A stretch of DNA of 60,000 nt from Takakia lepidozioides (taxonomy: Eukaryota > Streptophyta > Takakiopsida > Takakiales > Takakiaceae), in contig CM060732.1 in NCBI GenBank assembly GCA_030704615.1, positions 40,345,053 through 40,405,052 of the forward strand, read 5' to 3'. The stretch's first letter is position 1. Every line of letters begins with the position of its first letter. Of this stretch, positions 1-9,527 are shown piece after piece. A model generated the notes under the pieces. That model searched no databases. It had not been told where the DNA came from and was given only the letters and a program-made list of their open reading frames with translations. The position numbers and the translations under genes were made by a program.

Positions 1-488
1 GAGTTACTCGGTAACAAATGAGTCGAGTTCGTGCCCGCAATGCATATCACCCATTGATCAACCCCATACATCAATGGTGTTGGCATGCCGCTGACTTCAG
101 ATCAACAGTCAAAAGAGCATAACAAGTTTGGGGGGAATGACTTGTGTTTAGGACACTATCACTGTGAAAGGCGAGAAAGGCCCTACCACAGGGCAAACCC
201 CTTTCCCTCTAAGGTTAAGTAAGAGAGCCTAACCAACCATTGGCACCAATAACCAACTCAGGTTGGTCAATGGGACACTCAATCATGTGTCCTAGACACT
301 GTCACGGGGCCCTACAAGTGAAAGTATTTGTTAATATGTGTGTGTGTAGAATGACCTCGGTGTAGTGGGGAATCCAGTCATGTCGTTGTATACGGAGGGA
401 TGCACCATCCCAGGCATGTGCAAAGTGCCGCCAACCCCTGTGTGTGTGACCCCCAAAACCGTGCCACCCAATTGCAATGTGCCAAGTG

Positions 489-490
<2 letters not shown>

Positions 491-524
<34 letters not shown>
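491..524. repeat. (CT)n microsatellite
   Basis: An uninterrupted run of CT dinucleotides about 34 bp long. Short ORFs that cross it read as Ser-Leu or Arg-Glu repeats on the two strands and are artefacts of the repeat. Confidence 0.95.
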
Positions 525-528
<4 letters not shown>

Positions 529-550
529 TACTACCAACGTCAGCCACTGA

Positions 551-639
551 CAGAGGTAGGTTCTGTCCCTTTTGTTCCCGCTCAAATTGGGCGCGGGGTC
601 AATGGCCACAAGGCTACGGCAAACAACGTCTTATGAGTA
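551..639. repeat. Dispersed repeat, copy A
   Basis: About 90 bp that recurs in the same orientation at 52521-52608, inside an intron of the VIPP1 gene. The two copies share the stretch CCACAAGGCTAC followed by GCAAACAACGTCT and ATGAGTA with scattered mismatches. Family unknown. Confidence 0.6.
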
Positions 640-1813
640 CAATCTCTGTCCTGACTGTGTCCTAGTGATGGAGCACAAGCTCAGAGCCCTAAACCCCACT
701 CAGATGAAACAAAACTCTCACACACAGCTTGCGAAAATGCACGCTACTCTTTGTCTTTCAGTGAGAATGTGCCTATCTGCCCTGTATGTGCGTATGTATG
801 TGGGCAAGACCAATAAAACAGACCCCTGAGGATCCCCCTACCAGACATTGTTGTACAACTGGCTATGGTGGTAACATTGGCTGGTGAAATCTGTAGAACC
901 ACCATACTATGACAGACTGCAACTCAAGGCACTTATATATGCTCCCAGCCAACTATGGTGAAGCTTGATCAAGCAAATGGGGCGTCATTGACAGTGAAGC
1001 TGTAAAGCATTGTGTATTGCAGGGATTAAGTCCTGCAGGGTGAATGGCTACACGGCTCCAACAACACTCTGCAGTGCTTCGCAGCTCACTTGTGTAAGGC
1101 ATTCCCTCTCAGTGGACACATGAAAATATCTTCGACCGTGACTGGCAGTGCAACCACAGAACATATCTCACACATGCTGCCAGGTAGAGTGCTAAAGAGC
1201 AGAGTTGGTATCAACCTCATTCTTTCTAGAAAGTTGTCAATGCCAGTGATGAACGCACACTCATTTGCAAGTTGAGTCACGTACACCCTGGTGGGTTTAA
1301 CCCCACAACCACATTCCCAAGCCTATGCCCTCAAGAATATGTCATAATGACAATCCACGGTGGACTGTGGCTCTGTCCAACCTATATCATTGTGAATCCA
1401 GGACCTTAAAATATGGCAGCCATTTTCAAGCTAATGATAGATGCCAGGGACCTCCAAACAAACAAGAAAAACAGTAGGGTCTTTAATCAATCCAGCCAGG
1501 GCTTAGCAAACCAGCCTGATCTGTTGTATGATGACCGGATGCCTTCACAACTGAATGCATAGTCTCTACAATATGGAGAGCCCAAAGAACTTAATGAAGC
1601 AAAATACCAAAACCGCTTTGATGACCAAAGCCTGGCTCTTTGTAAGGTCTTCATACCCACAGCATATGTAAGACCGAATATGTACTTTGTAATCAAAGCA
1701 CCAAGTTCAAAACTTTCCTACATATAGACTGCCCTTATGTGATAACAAGTCCAACACATGCTGTGATGTTCCACAAGATTTAGGCCACTCAAATCCAAAT
1801 GAAAATCGTAATA
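640..1813. other. Region downstream of the RRM gene, no gene recognised
   Basis: No open frame here looks like a conserved protein on either strand. Part of it is probably the 3' UTR and 3' flank of the RRM gene that ends at 1814. No clear poly(A) signal was chosen. Confidence 0.4.
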
Positions 1814-4800
1814 TCATTGCATCCCCATCAGCTTGTCTGGAGATAGAACTGAAGGTGCGTAATCAAAAGAAGCCAAACCTGAATCAGGATACGTCCCTGA
1901 CACACCAGGTCCTCTGTACTTCTTCTCCAGTGCCCCTAGCCCGGCGTCCTCTGTCCACACATTTCCAGAAGTAGACCCCCAAATTTATGTTTTCGACTAG
2001 ATATTGTTACTCACAAACTCTCATGTATAGTGCTTTCACCATAAGTGAACCGGTGCTGGCAAAAGCCTGCCAGCAACTCCCGGTTCTTTTCTTTCTCAGC
2101 ACCCCATCACAGACCAGCTACACTAAGTGGTAGTTTTAGGAATACAATTAGTTATAACAGAGCGTTAGTAAAATTGTCAAGTAGGATCCATAGTCACCCA
2201 AGTTTGGGTGCGACTTCAGAGTATCCTCTCTCTCACACCCTTCCTGTTTGAGAAAAGAACCTCCGTTTCAAAACAGCCAAATGCACCCGCAAGTGAAAAA
2301 TTCATCTGGATCTGTGTAGGATTACAGTTCACCAAGGTTGTTCTGTTCGGCCACGGCCTTACAAGAGCAGTCGGAACTGGACCTGAGCGGGAGCGCTTGG
2401 TTCTTGAGTTGGCACGGGCAAGCTCAATGTGAAGAGTAGCACCTGTCTGTGGATCAAATTTAAGCCCCTGGAAAGCATGCACTGAGAGCATCAACAGATC
2501 GGCAGCTCAAACTTCAACACTAAAGTAACTGAAAAGGCCACACATGTGCACTAGCAACTTTCGCAAGTCATGGCTCTAAAGTATTAACGCTCATAAGAAG
2601 TCAGTTCTCTCAGAGGGTGAGCTTTAAATGGTGACGGGGTTGTTGGCAATCAAATACAGTTCCGTTATAACTGCCCTGTCCAAAGCTTTGGTCTGGTTCT
2701 TTTGTGGATGAAATGAGGTCAGGAGTTCAACTCTTGTCCTTTCCTCAGGAAACCAAGTCTTCCATTCAAAATGAAAATTTCAGAAATGAAATGAAATGGT
2801 GCTTTATAACGTCCGCGGAAAGCTCGTAGAGTTTATGGGACAAAGAAAATCCCGAGCTCTCCATGTACACAGAACCCAACATCATTGGCCTCCACTCAAT
2901 CTCATGAGTTTACACTGACAGATCCAATTTATACTCATTAAACTGATATTCTCACTGTACCCCTAGCTTGTTGAGGCTATAAAAGCAACGGAAACTTCAC
3001 AGCGGGATTCTAGGATAAGAGAACAAAAGTCGACGTGCTCACCAGATTGCTCAAGCACATGGTCATCCTTGAGTCATAGAGGCATGGAGGGTAATATATA
3101 CCAGTGCCTCGACTTTTCTCTAGTCATTAGGTAATCAGACAAAAATGAGGGACCTTGTAGTTTAAGAGCATACACAAGCATCATGTCTTGACCCACTCAT
3201 TAAGAGTGGGTGTGTGTCAATGAGGCTTTGTCCACAAACACTTAAAAACGCCTCAGTTGGAAAGTAACCAGGGGCCATTCCAGCAACCGAATCTATCTGA
3301 CAACAAACAGTGCCTATGTACTCCCAATGCTAGTTACACCATCATGCAAAGGGTCAGGAGGTTTGTACATTTAGAGCCTCCTTTGCCTTCAGAGCAGATT
3401 CCTGGTCTCTGAACACTGCAAACGCTACGATCTGCCACAAAACATGAATGAACACAACATCAGAAATATATTCAACCCATACAAGGTTAATTAAGCCATG
3501 AGTTCAACTCCTGACCTTCACTATGGGCACTAAGACTCTTCGCCGTACATTGAGCTCCCATCCAAGAGGGGAAAACCCCAGTATACCATGAAAAGATTGG
3601 GGTTTCGCCAGTGTGTTCACTTCACTCCTAAGCAAAAAAAAACCTTTGAAGAGCAAGTCCCTTTTGCACATTTTCTACCACTTGACTCATCCATAAATGT
3701 AATAGATATACCAGATCCTAATTGTTGTGGATGCTACCAACAACCTAGGGGTTCACGGAGATGTGACCTCACTTGACTCTTGTTATACGTAAGTACTCTT
3801 TATTAACTGCTCGGTACATACAAGAAAGTGCTGCTGAGTGCAGTTCACTGGGACCTCTGTATGTGATGTCACAAGGATTCCCGAGACAGCCAACAGCAGA
3901 CCAAACTTCATTGTAAAATGTTGGGGATTGTGGACCTCTAGGGAAAATCAGTCCACAAGTCTGGGACACAATTGTAATACATACAAAAAAAGCAAAAAGA
4001 GAGATGGGATGCCTGTGTGGGTACTAAGATTGCTTGTAAGACCTAGGACAGCTAGGAACAAAGGGCACAGTCGGGAGTTATCTAACACTGACATGATTGA
4101 TTAGATTTTCTTTTCTATCACACTTGCACTTTTGAATAGCCCAGCACTGCGGGTACAGTAAGGTGATATGGCCTTAACATCCACATGGGTCCTGTGTCAG
4201 AGTAGACATGAGAGTAAGATGAGTCCTAAGAAGAGCAGAGCTCTCTGACCAATTCAGTAGGCCTCAATAAGGCCTGATCAGAGCTCTATGCTCATCGCAC
4301 TAAGCAGAGTCACCTCAAACCTTCCCATGTGAATTAATTGCAATGTCCATGGAAGCTTCCACCAGAGAGCCACATCACCCTTTGTGCCCTACCATATCAA
4401 AGGTTAATTTCAAGGCTGCATTAACATGCTTCCCCCACTTACCTGCAGGATTGGGTATGTGTTTCAATCCTCGAAGGTTTTTAAGTCCCTGCCTTTCACA
4501 AACATGGTCTCCCGAAAGACCTCTATGTACTCCAGTATCCCCAGCATTCCATGCCCCTCTTCTCTCTCCTATACTGGCAATCCAACTTGAGGAACAAATC
4601 CTAATGACCCATCTTCCCCATCGTCAATGTTCACTGTGAACACCTGGCAGCCAAAACGAGGGAAAGACAAGGCCTCTGCCCTCAATTTGGCGTCCAATAG
4701 ACCCTTTCTCCATCCATCCCCCATTCTCCCACACACATAGACAAGTTGAGACGTCACAATTTCAGCCAGGCACTCTTTCCCTCACAGTGCCTCCTGACCA

Positions 4801-5022
4801 AAATATCAAACGTTCTAACATGTTCTCTTTCCTTCCCCATCCCCTTCCTCCTCTGAGAACTGATAGACTTGATGAGAGATATACCTGGTAGCCGCGTCCC
4901 GAGTACTTGAGCTGGCAAGATTCATAGCCAGCATACATTCGAAACAAGTTGTAAATCTCCCTCTCCTTGACGTCATCCGGCAGGCCAGACAGGAACAGTG
5001 TCTTTACCTCCTCGTCCGCCAT
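1814..5022 (-). CDS. Small single-RRM RNA-binding protein (RBPMS-like, plant type), four exons
   Basis: Predicted coding exons on the minus strand: 4885-5022, 3369-3431, 2383-2467 and 1814-1911, joined through GT..AG introns in compatible phases, giving about 127 residues. Exon 1 carries the first half of the RRM, including the RNP2-type TLFLSGLPDDV; exon 2 carries the RNP1-type IVAFAVF; exon 3 has the family signature KFDPQTGATLHIELARANS; exon 4 gives a short Pro/Ser/Tyr-rich tail ending in a stop. The start is the Met of MADEEVKTLF; an upstream in-frame Met at 5058 is less like the family. Such proteins bind RNA through the RRM. Related plant proteins can be longer and may carry a second RRM, which I do not see here. 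Splice sites were placed by eye; exon 4 is the least certain. Confidence 0.82.
3300..3829. repeat. Source segment of an inverted duplication (RRM exon 2 plus flanking introns)
   Basis: This stretch of the RRM gene, including all of exon 2, recurs in inverted orientation at about 14582-14750 and 18406-18745. The two parts of the copy are separated by a 3655-bp TIR element. The copy at 18.6 kb has a one-base deletion within exon 2, so it is not a functional exon. Confidence 0.85.
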
Positions 5023-5843
5023 CGCTGGCACAACCACCGAGAGACCGAGAGAATTCAAAAAGTCTTAAGGCCCTATTCACATCTAAGGATGCTGCTGCTG
5101 TTGCAAAGTTGAATTGGGCAGCTGCAGTAGGGAGAAACGGCAATCACAACACAAAAGAAATTAGATAAAAAGCCAGCTCATGTTTCTCACACACATATAC
5201 TAACAAACCAGCCCAAAACCATAATAAACTAATACTGAGCCAACCTCACGCGGCCGGATACAGCTCTCTCTTTCTCTCACACAAACAACACACACATATA
5301 AACATGAAAGCAAAAAACACAAGACCGAAAATACCTGGTATGAGTAATGGGCAAAAGAGGGCCGGGCTCGACTAAGGTGGGTCCAATCATGTAACCATTT
5401 GCTATGGAGAGACGAAGTACAGAGAATTGGTGGCGGGAGCGCGATGGTAGTGGTGGTAACCACCCTGATCGAGGTGGCGTTGACAATATGGTTATGCAGG
5501 CTACCTGTCCTCATCTTTTCCGTTGGGCTATGCCGGACAGGGAATGTTTGGATGATATTGGAATATGCTCAAGCCTCGACAGAGTGATGCTCTGACGAGT
5601 TATAGCACCAAAGGAGCATATGATCCTTCCTCGCAGCTTCCATGGATCCATTGCAGAAGGACCATGCCCCTTTGCACTCTACAATGTCAGCTAGCCTCTT
5701 CTACAAGCACTGCACATGATCGTTGTTGTTCCTTTCATCCGGCTCCTCTTTTGTCTTGTTATTTAGGATTCATGTTTGGCTTCATAGTTTGATTGTGCAT
5801 GAGAGGGAGGGGAAGAGAGCCTGCAGTGGTTGTGTATTCAAAC
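5023..5843. other. Upstream region of the RRM gene
   Basis: This is the 5' flank and probably the 5' UTR of the minus-strand RRM gene, with TC-rich stretches (around 5266-5300). Open frames here are short and look like nothing conserved. Confidence 0.4.
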
Positions 5844-5985
5844 TACCGTACTTACCTAGATTATTAGGCACTTCCGTGCCTAATAATTAATAAAAATGGA
5901 ATATTATTAGGCAGATTCGTTTTTATTATTTAGGCACCTCCACTAGGTAATTTCCAAATATTAGGCATGTAATTCAGTCGACCAG

Positions 5986-6052
5986 GCTGGATAATGATGA
6001 ACAATAGTTTTTGACCTCCCTCAAAAACTATTGTTGAGGTTATTTTATTTAA
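5986..6052. repeat. 67-bp direct repeat with a perfect 13-bp hairpin, left copy
   Basis: This flanks the nested segment; the right copy is 6709-6775. It holds the hairpin CAATAGTTTTTGA / TCAAAAACTATTG with a CCTCCC loop at 6002-6033, perfect in this copy and with one mismatch in the right copy. Confidence 0.85.
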
Positions 6053-6708
6053 CCCCCTAAACACCCGCAGGCCTCCGTTGACTTTTCCCAAAAAATTGAC
6101 CCACGGCCAGGGAAACGAGCGTAATTTTTGAAAAAAGTGCATCAAAAAAGCAACCAGACAATATGTTGCCACCTTACCCCTGGCAGGTCCTGCCCAAATT
6201 TCGAGCCAATCAGACAAATGCTGCGAAAACCCCACCGTTGCGAGTGGGGGCCATTTTTGGGATTTTTTGCAAAAACAAAATAAAAAAAATGGAGATTTGC
6301 AAGATTTTGCATGTCGGGATGGTATTGGCTCATCCTGCTGTACCCCAAAAGGTGTTCCCCACGTTTCGCTTGCTCCAACAAGCCCAAAATCACCAGAATT
6401 GGAGCCCATGGCAGGTGCAGGACTTGGTCAAAGTGCAGGGGGTATGAGATACTCTTTTGTGAACTATGCACAGGAAAACAAAGAGGCGGGAGCAGCCGCA
6501 ATCAGAATCCTGCCAAAAAAAGCCCTAGATTTCTGCCGTCCATCCTGGTCCATCCTGATCTGGGCAATCGCTCTCGCATGGACCATCCTGCCGTCGACAC
6601 GCAGTGCACCCAACAAAAAAACCAAAATCGGCCAAAATCTGCGACCGGCAAGACCTGTTCGAGCCTTAGAAATGGCCCGTTTTGGGCCGGCGGGCGTTTA
6701 GGGGTTAA
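6053..6708. mobile_element. Nested TIR segment
   Basis: The ends are imperfect inverted repeats: CCCCCTAAACACCCGCAGGC at the left, and at the right the complement of a close variant (GGCGGGCGTTTAGGGGTTAA). It lies inside the 5846-7099 element and between the two 67-bp direct repeats. Open frames of 90-140 codons run through it on both strands, but none shows a recognisable domain. Confidence 0.55.
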
Positions 6709-6775
6709 GCTGGATAGTGATGAACAATAGTTTTTGACCTCCCTCATAAACTATTGTTGAGGTTATTTTATTTAA
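6709..6775. repeat. 67-bp direct repeat, right copy
   Basis: Matches 5986-6052 with a few substitutions. The hairpin arm carries one mismatch here. Confidence 0.85.
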
Positions 6776-7449
6776 AAAACACATAATGTTTGATATATGA
6801 TAAAAGAATGGCTGCAGTGAAGGCTGTACGCACCTACACGCCTGGTACTACCTAAACCCTAAACCTGGACATGAAAATTTAAATTGTAGGAATTTTTGCC
6901 ATTTTTGGACTTTAAATCATATAATTTAGGCATGTTTCCCACGTATTTGGACATTTTGGTATTTTCCACAATTTTTGAGCAACTGGGCAGTTCTCAGGAG
7001 GTTTTTCTAAGTTTTAGGCACATTTTCCAAAAAAGTTCTAAATTTAGTTAGGCACCTGATTTTGAATTAATTATTGCCTAATAAGCTAGGTAAGTACGGT
7101 ATTGTCTTCAGTAGTGGTTGTGGATTCAAACTAGCCACATATGTGTGTATGCATTAGCCATTTTGGATAAAGTGACAACATAAATTATGCTTGCTTTGGC
7201 AAAAGTCCACATTCATTTTATAGTCTTTTCTCTATTACAAACATGAGCTTGCCAAATGTGCAAGACCCTCATACCATGTCAACAAGGGTTGAAGTAAAAA
7301 GTTCATAGTGATGGTGATGCTTCAATTATTCAGTTTGGAGATTCTTCTAGTTTGATTATGGATCTCATTGGGAGATGGAACCATTTGAACAATCAACAGA
7401 ATGAAGTGTCATTATCCATCATAAAGTTGTCATTAGAGCTATTAGAAAC

Positions 7450-7810
7450 TAGCTCTAAGCACACCTTCTGGCCAAACCTCTATCCCTCCCCGAACCGCCC
7501 ACTCTGCTCCCACATTCATGCAACTCGCGATACTTGGCCTATCTTCTTAGCAAATGTCCCCACCCCCGTCATCCACGGGCTCCGTATTGCCCGGCATAAC
7601 CATGCCCTTTGGCACATCCACAAACTACTATTGCGCCACAACGATGCCAGATGGTACTCACTTATCAATGCTGGCACATACCAAGGCCGACCCCCACATC
7701 ATACGGTGCCGACCTGGCTCCACCCATGTGTATGTCGACCCCGCGGGTCATGCACATGCCCTGCTAGACTCTGCCCAGACATCTTGCTGGTCCAGGGACT
7801 CCCCATAAAT
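7450..7810 (+). pseudogene. Possible non-LTR retrotransposon remnant (C-terminal pol region)
   Basis: A plus-strand frame of 172 codons (7352-7870) contains RHNHALWHIHKLLLRHNDARW followed by a Trp-Leu-X-Pro motif and a Pro-Asp-Ile-Leu segment. This order resembles the region after the reverse transcriptase in some eukaryotic non-LTR elements, where an Arg-His-Asn/Asp helix is followed by a small acidic strand. No RT core is visible nearby, so at most this is a 3' fragment. The identification rests on pattern memory only. Confidence 0.3.
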
Positions 7811-7870
7811 GCCTCCCCACCCTCCGTTAACAGCGATATTCCATCAGTGACGAAGGTCAACAAAGGTTAA

Positions 7871-9527
7871 CAATAACATTTTACCATGCCCAACGAACCT
7901 GCCCAATAAAAGGACCTATGGCCAGCGAAGGTGGCAATGTCCGCAGTGGTAGATCGCGGACCGGTTACCAGATTGAGAAAATCAGCTCAACACATATAGC
8001 CACCCACCTGCGTCAGCCGAAGGTCCAAGCTGGCCCAAGCCGTCAAGTGTCGGGAAGGATAACCTAAGCACAAATTCCAATTTAACAATTATATCCATGT
8101 CATGTCCATCCACCTTTGTCCAACTTAGGTCGATATCAAAATTCATAGAAGAAAAATCCGGGTAGAGCTTTTATTATGTCACGTAACATTGCATTTCCAT
8201 TAGTGAGGAAGGTCAGCTTTGTTCACCATAGGTCTTGGTCAACACCTGGGAAACCCTACGTCCACATGCATGCAGGGTATATGCATGTGGACCCAATTCC
8301 GAAATTGCCAGCATCATATGAGGGTATGAGGGTGTGATAAATGAATTGAGTCTGGGATAACTTACAAAACTCACACGACCTGGTTGAACTTGACATTTGA
8401 AAATCAGACCTGACACGTGCCGCTCAAACTCATTAGACAAGCACAGGAGAGGCAACTAATAATTCTTGAGCAGTTGTAGAGAATGTTCACTTTAACCTAT
8501 GTCACTGCAATATCTAGCTTTTGACAGGACCTTAAAGAGTATGTATTATTTAGAAGACAATCCTATGAGAACTACAAAGCCTTAAAAAATTGCCATCAGG
8601 CATGTCAATGAAGCTTCACGTAGATTCAGTTTCAATGTGTACATGGTCAAGGCACAAAGGTACACGGCACCACAGTGAGGCCATTGTACTCAGACACAAC
8701 ATCTGGCAGAAAAAAGCATCCATTGCTTAGCCCATTTACTTTCTGACAAATCTGCTATTCAGTAGTGTCCTCAGATCCCAAATCAATTACAAATTTTGAT
8801 CATCGACCAGGCTATCGCTCATACTACTACTAGACAGTTCACATGCCTCAGTAGCCTCGTCCAACACATACACAAAGCTATTATTCCCAAACATAGATTT
8901 TTTCTTTGTTCACGTCAACTAGTCATCCCACTCATTCTCTCGTATTGATGATGCTTGTCTTTGGGCCTCAGCTTCTGCGTAGATTGGGAGCATTGGAAAC
9001 TACTGTGGGGTCATGGGTATGTCAGCAGCGTACGTACGCAAATCCTTCCTCTGCCTCCTCACATTTCCATGCCTGCACAAATGCAGCCATACGGTCACAC
9101 TCATAAAAAGAATAGAAACAACAAACGAACCACTATTCATACAAGGTTAGTGACATGACTCACTCACACATCACCCTCGTCATCTGTGTCCATATACTTC
9201 ACTGCAGGCCTTCTAGCAGGTAGCGCTTTCCTACAACAGCAACAAAGTTGGCCAATATAAGATAACCCATTTCCAGTTTTAAGAAAAGCAGACATATGCA
9301 TAACGATGGCACCTTTAATAGTAGTGAATTTACAAAAGATTGCAGCATAAGGAGTGAATTATCGAAGTAGTCAAATCCAAAACCCTGGCCCTCTTAGCTG
9401 AACATAGCTCCATGATTGTCTGGTAGAATGCGGGGGACTTCTCCTTACGACCTATATAAGGAGAACCATTTGGTGACATTGTAATCTCAGATGTGGGTAG
9501 AAAATGCCGCAACATATCAGCGGAGAA
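7871..9527. other. No gene recognised
   Basis: Unassigned sequence with only short open frames. Short GAAGGT-containing motifs (around 7850-8020) resemble the hairpin repeats found at 10.8-11.4 kb. Confidence 0.3.

Larger units (their letters stand above)
5846..7099. mobile_element. Non-autonomous TIR DNA transposon (about 1.25 kb) with possible TA target duplication
   Basis: The ends form an inverted repeat of 25 bp with one mismatch: left CCGTACTTACCTAGATTATT (5846 on) and right, ending in GGTAAGTACGG (to 7099). Both ends are flanked by TA (5844-5845, 7100-7101), which would fit a Tc1/mariner-type insertion. No transposase is visible inside. A second segment with its own inverted ends lies within it at 6053-6708. 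The two outer flanks also share a degenerate 20-25 bp match (gtggttgtg.attcaaact), which could mean a duplicated target or an older repeat. Confidence 0.7.

Noticed and set aside
302-609. ORFs of 60-90 codons with Arg-Glu or Ser-Leu repeats
   Set aside because: They are translations of the (CT)n microsatellite.
5200-5514. 104-codon minus-strand ORF upstream of the RRM gene
   Set aside because: Cys/Val-rich low-complexity read of CT/CA-rich DNA; probably 5' UTR or promoter sequence.
6142-6747. Open frames of 80-159 codons on both strands in the nested TIR segment
   Set aside because: Long frames in several phases at once, low-complexity composition and no recognisable motif; best explained by base composition.
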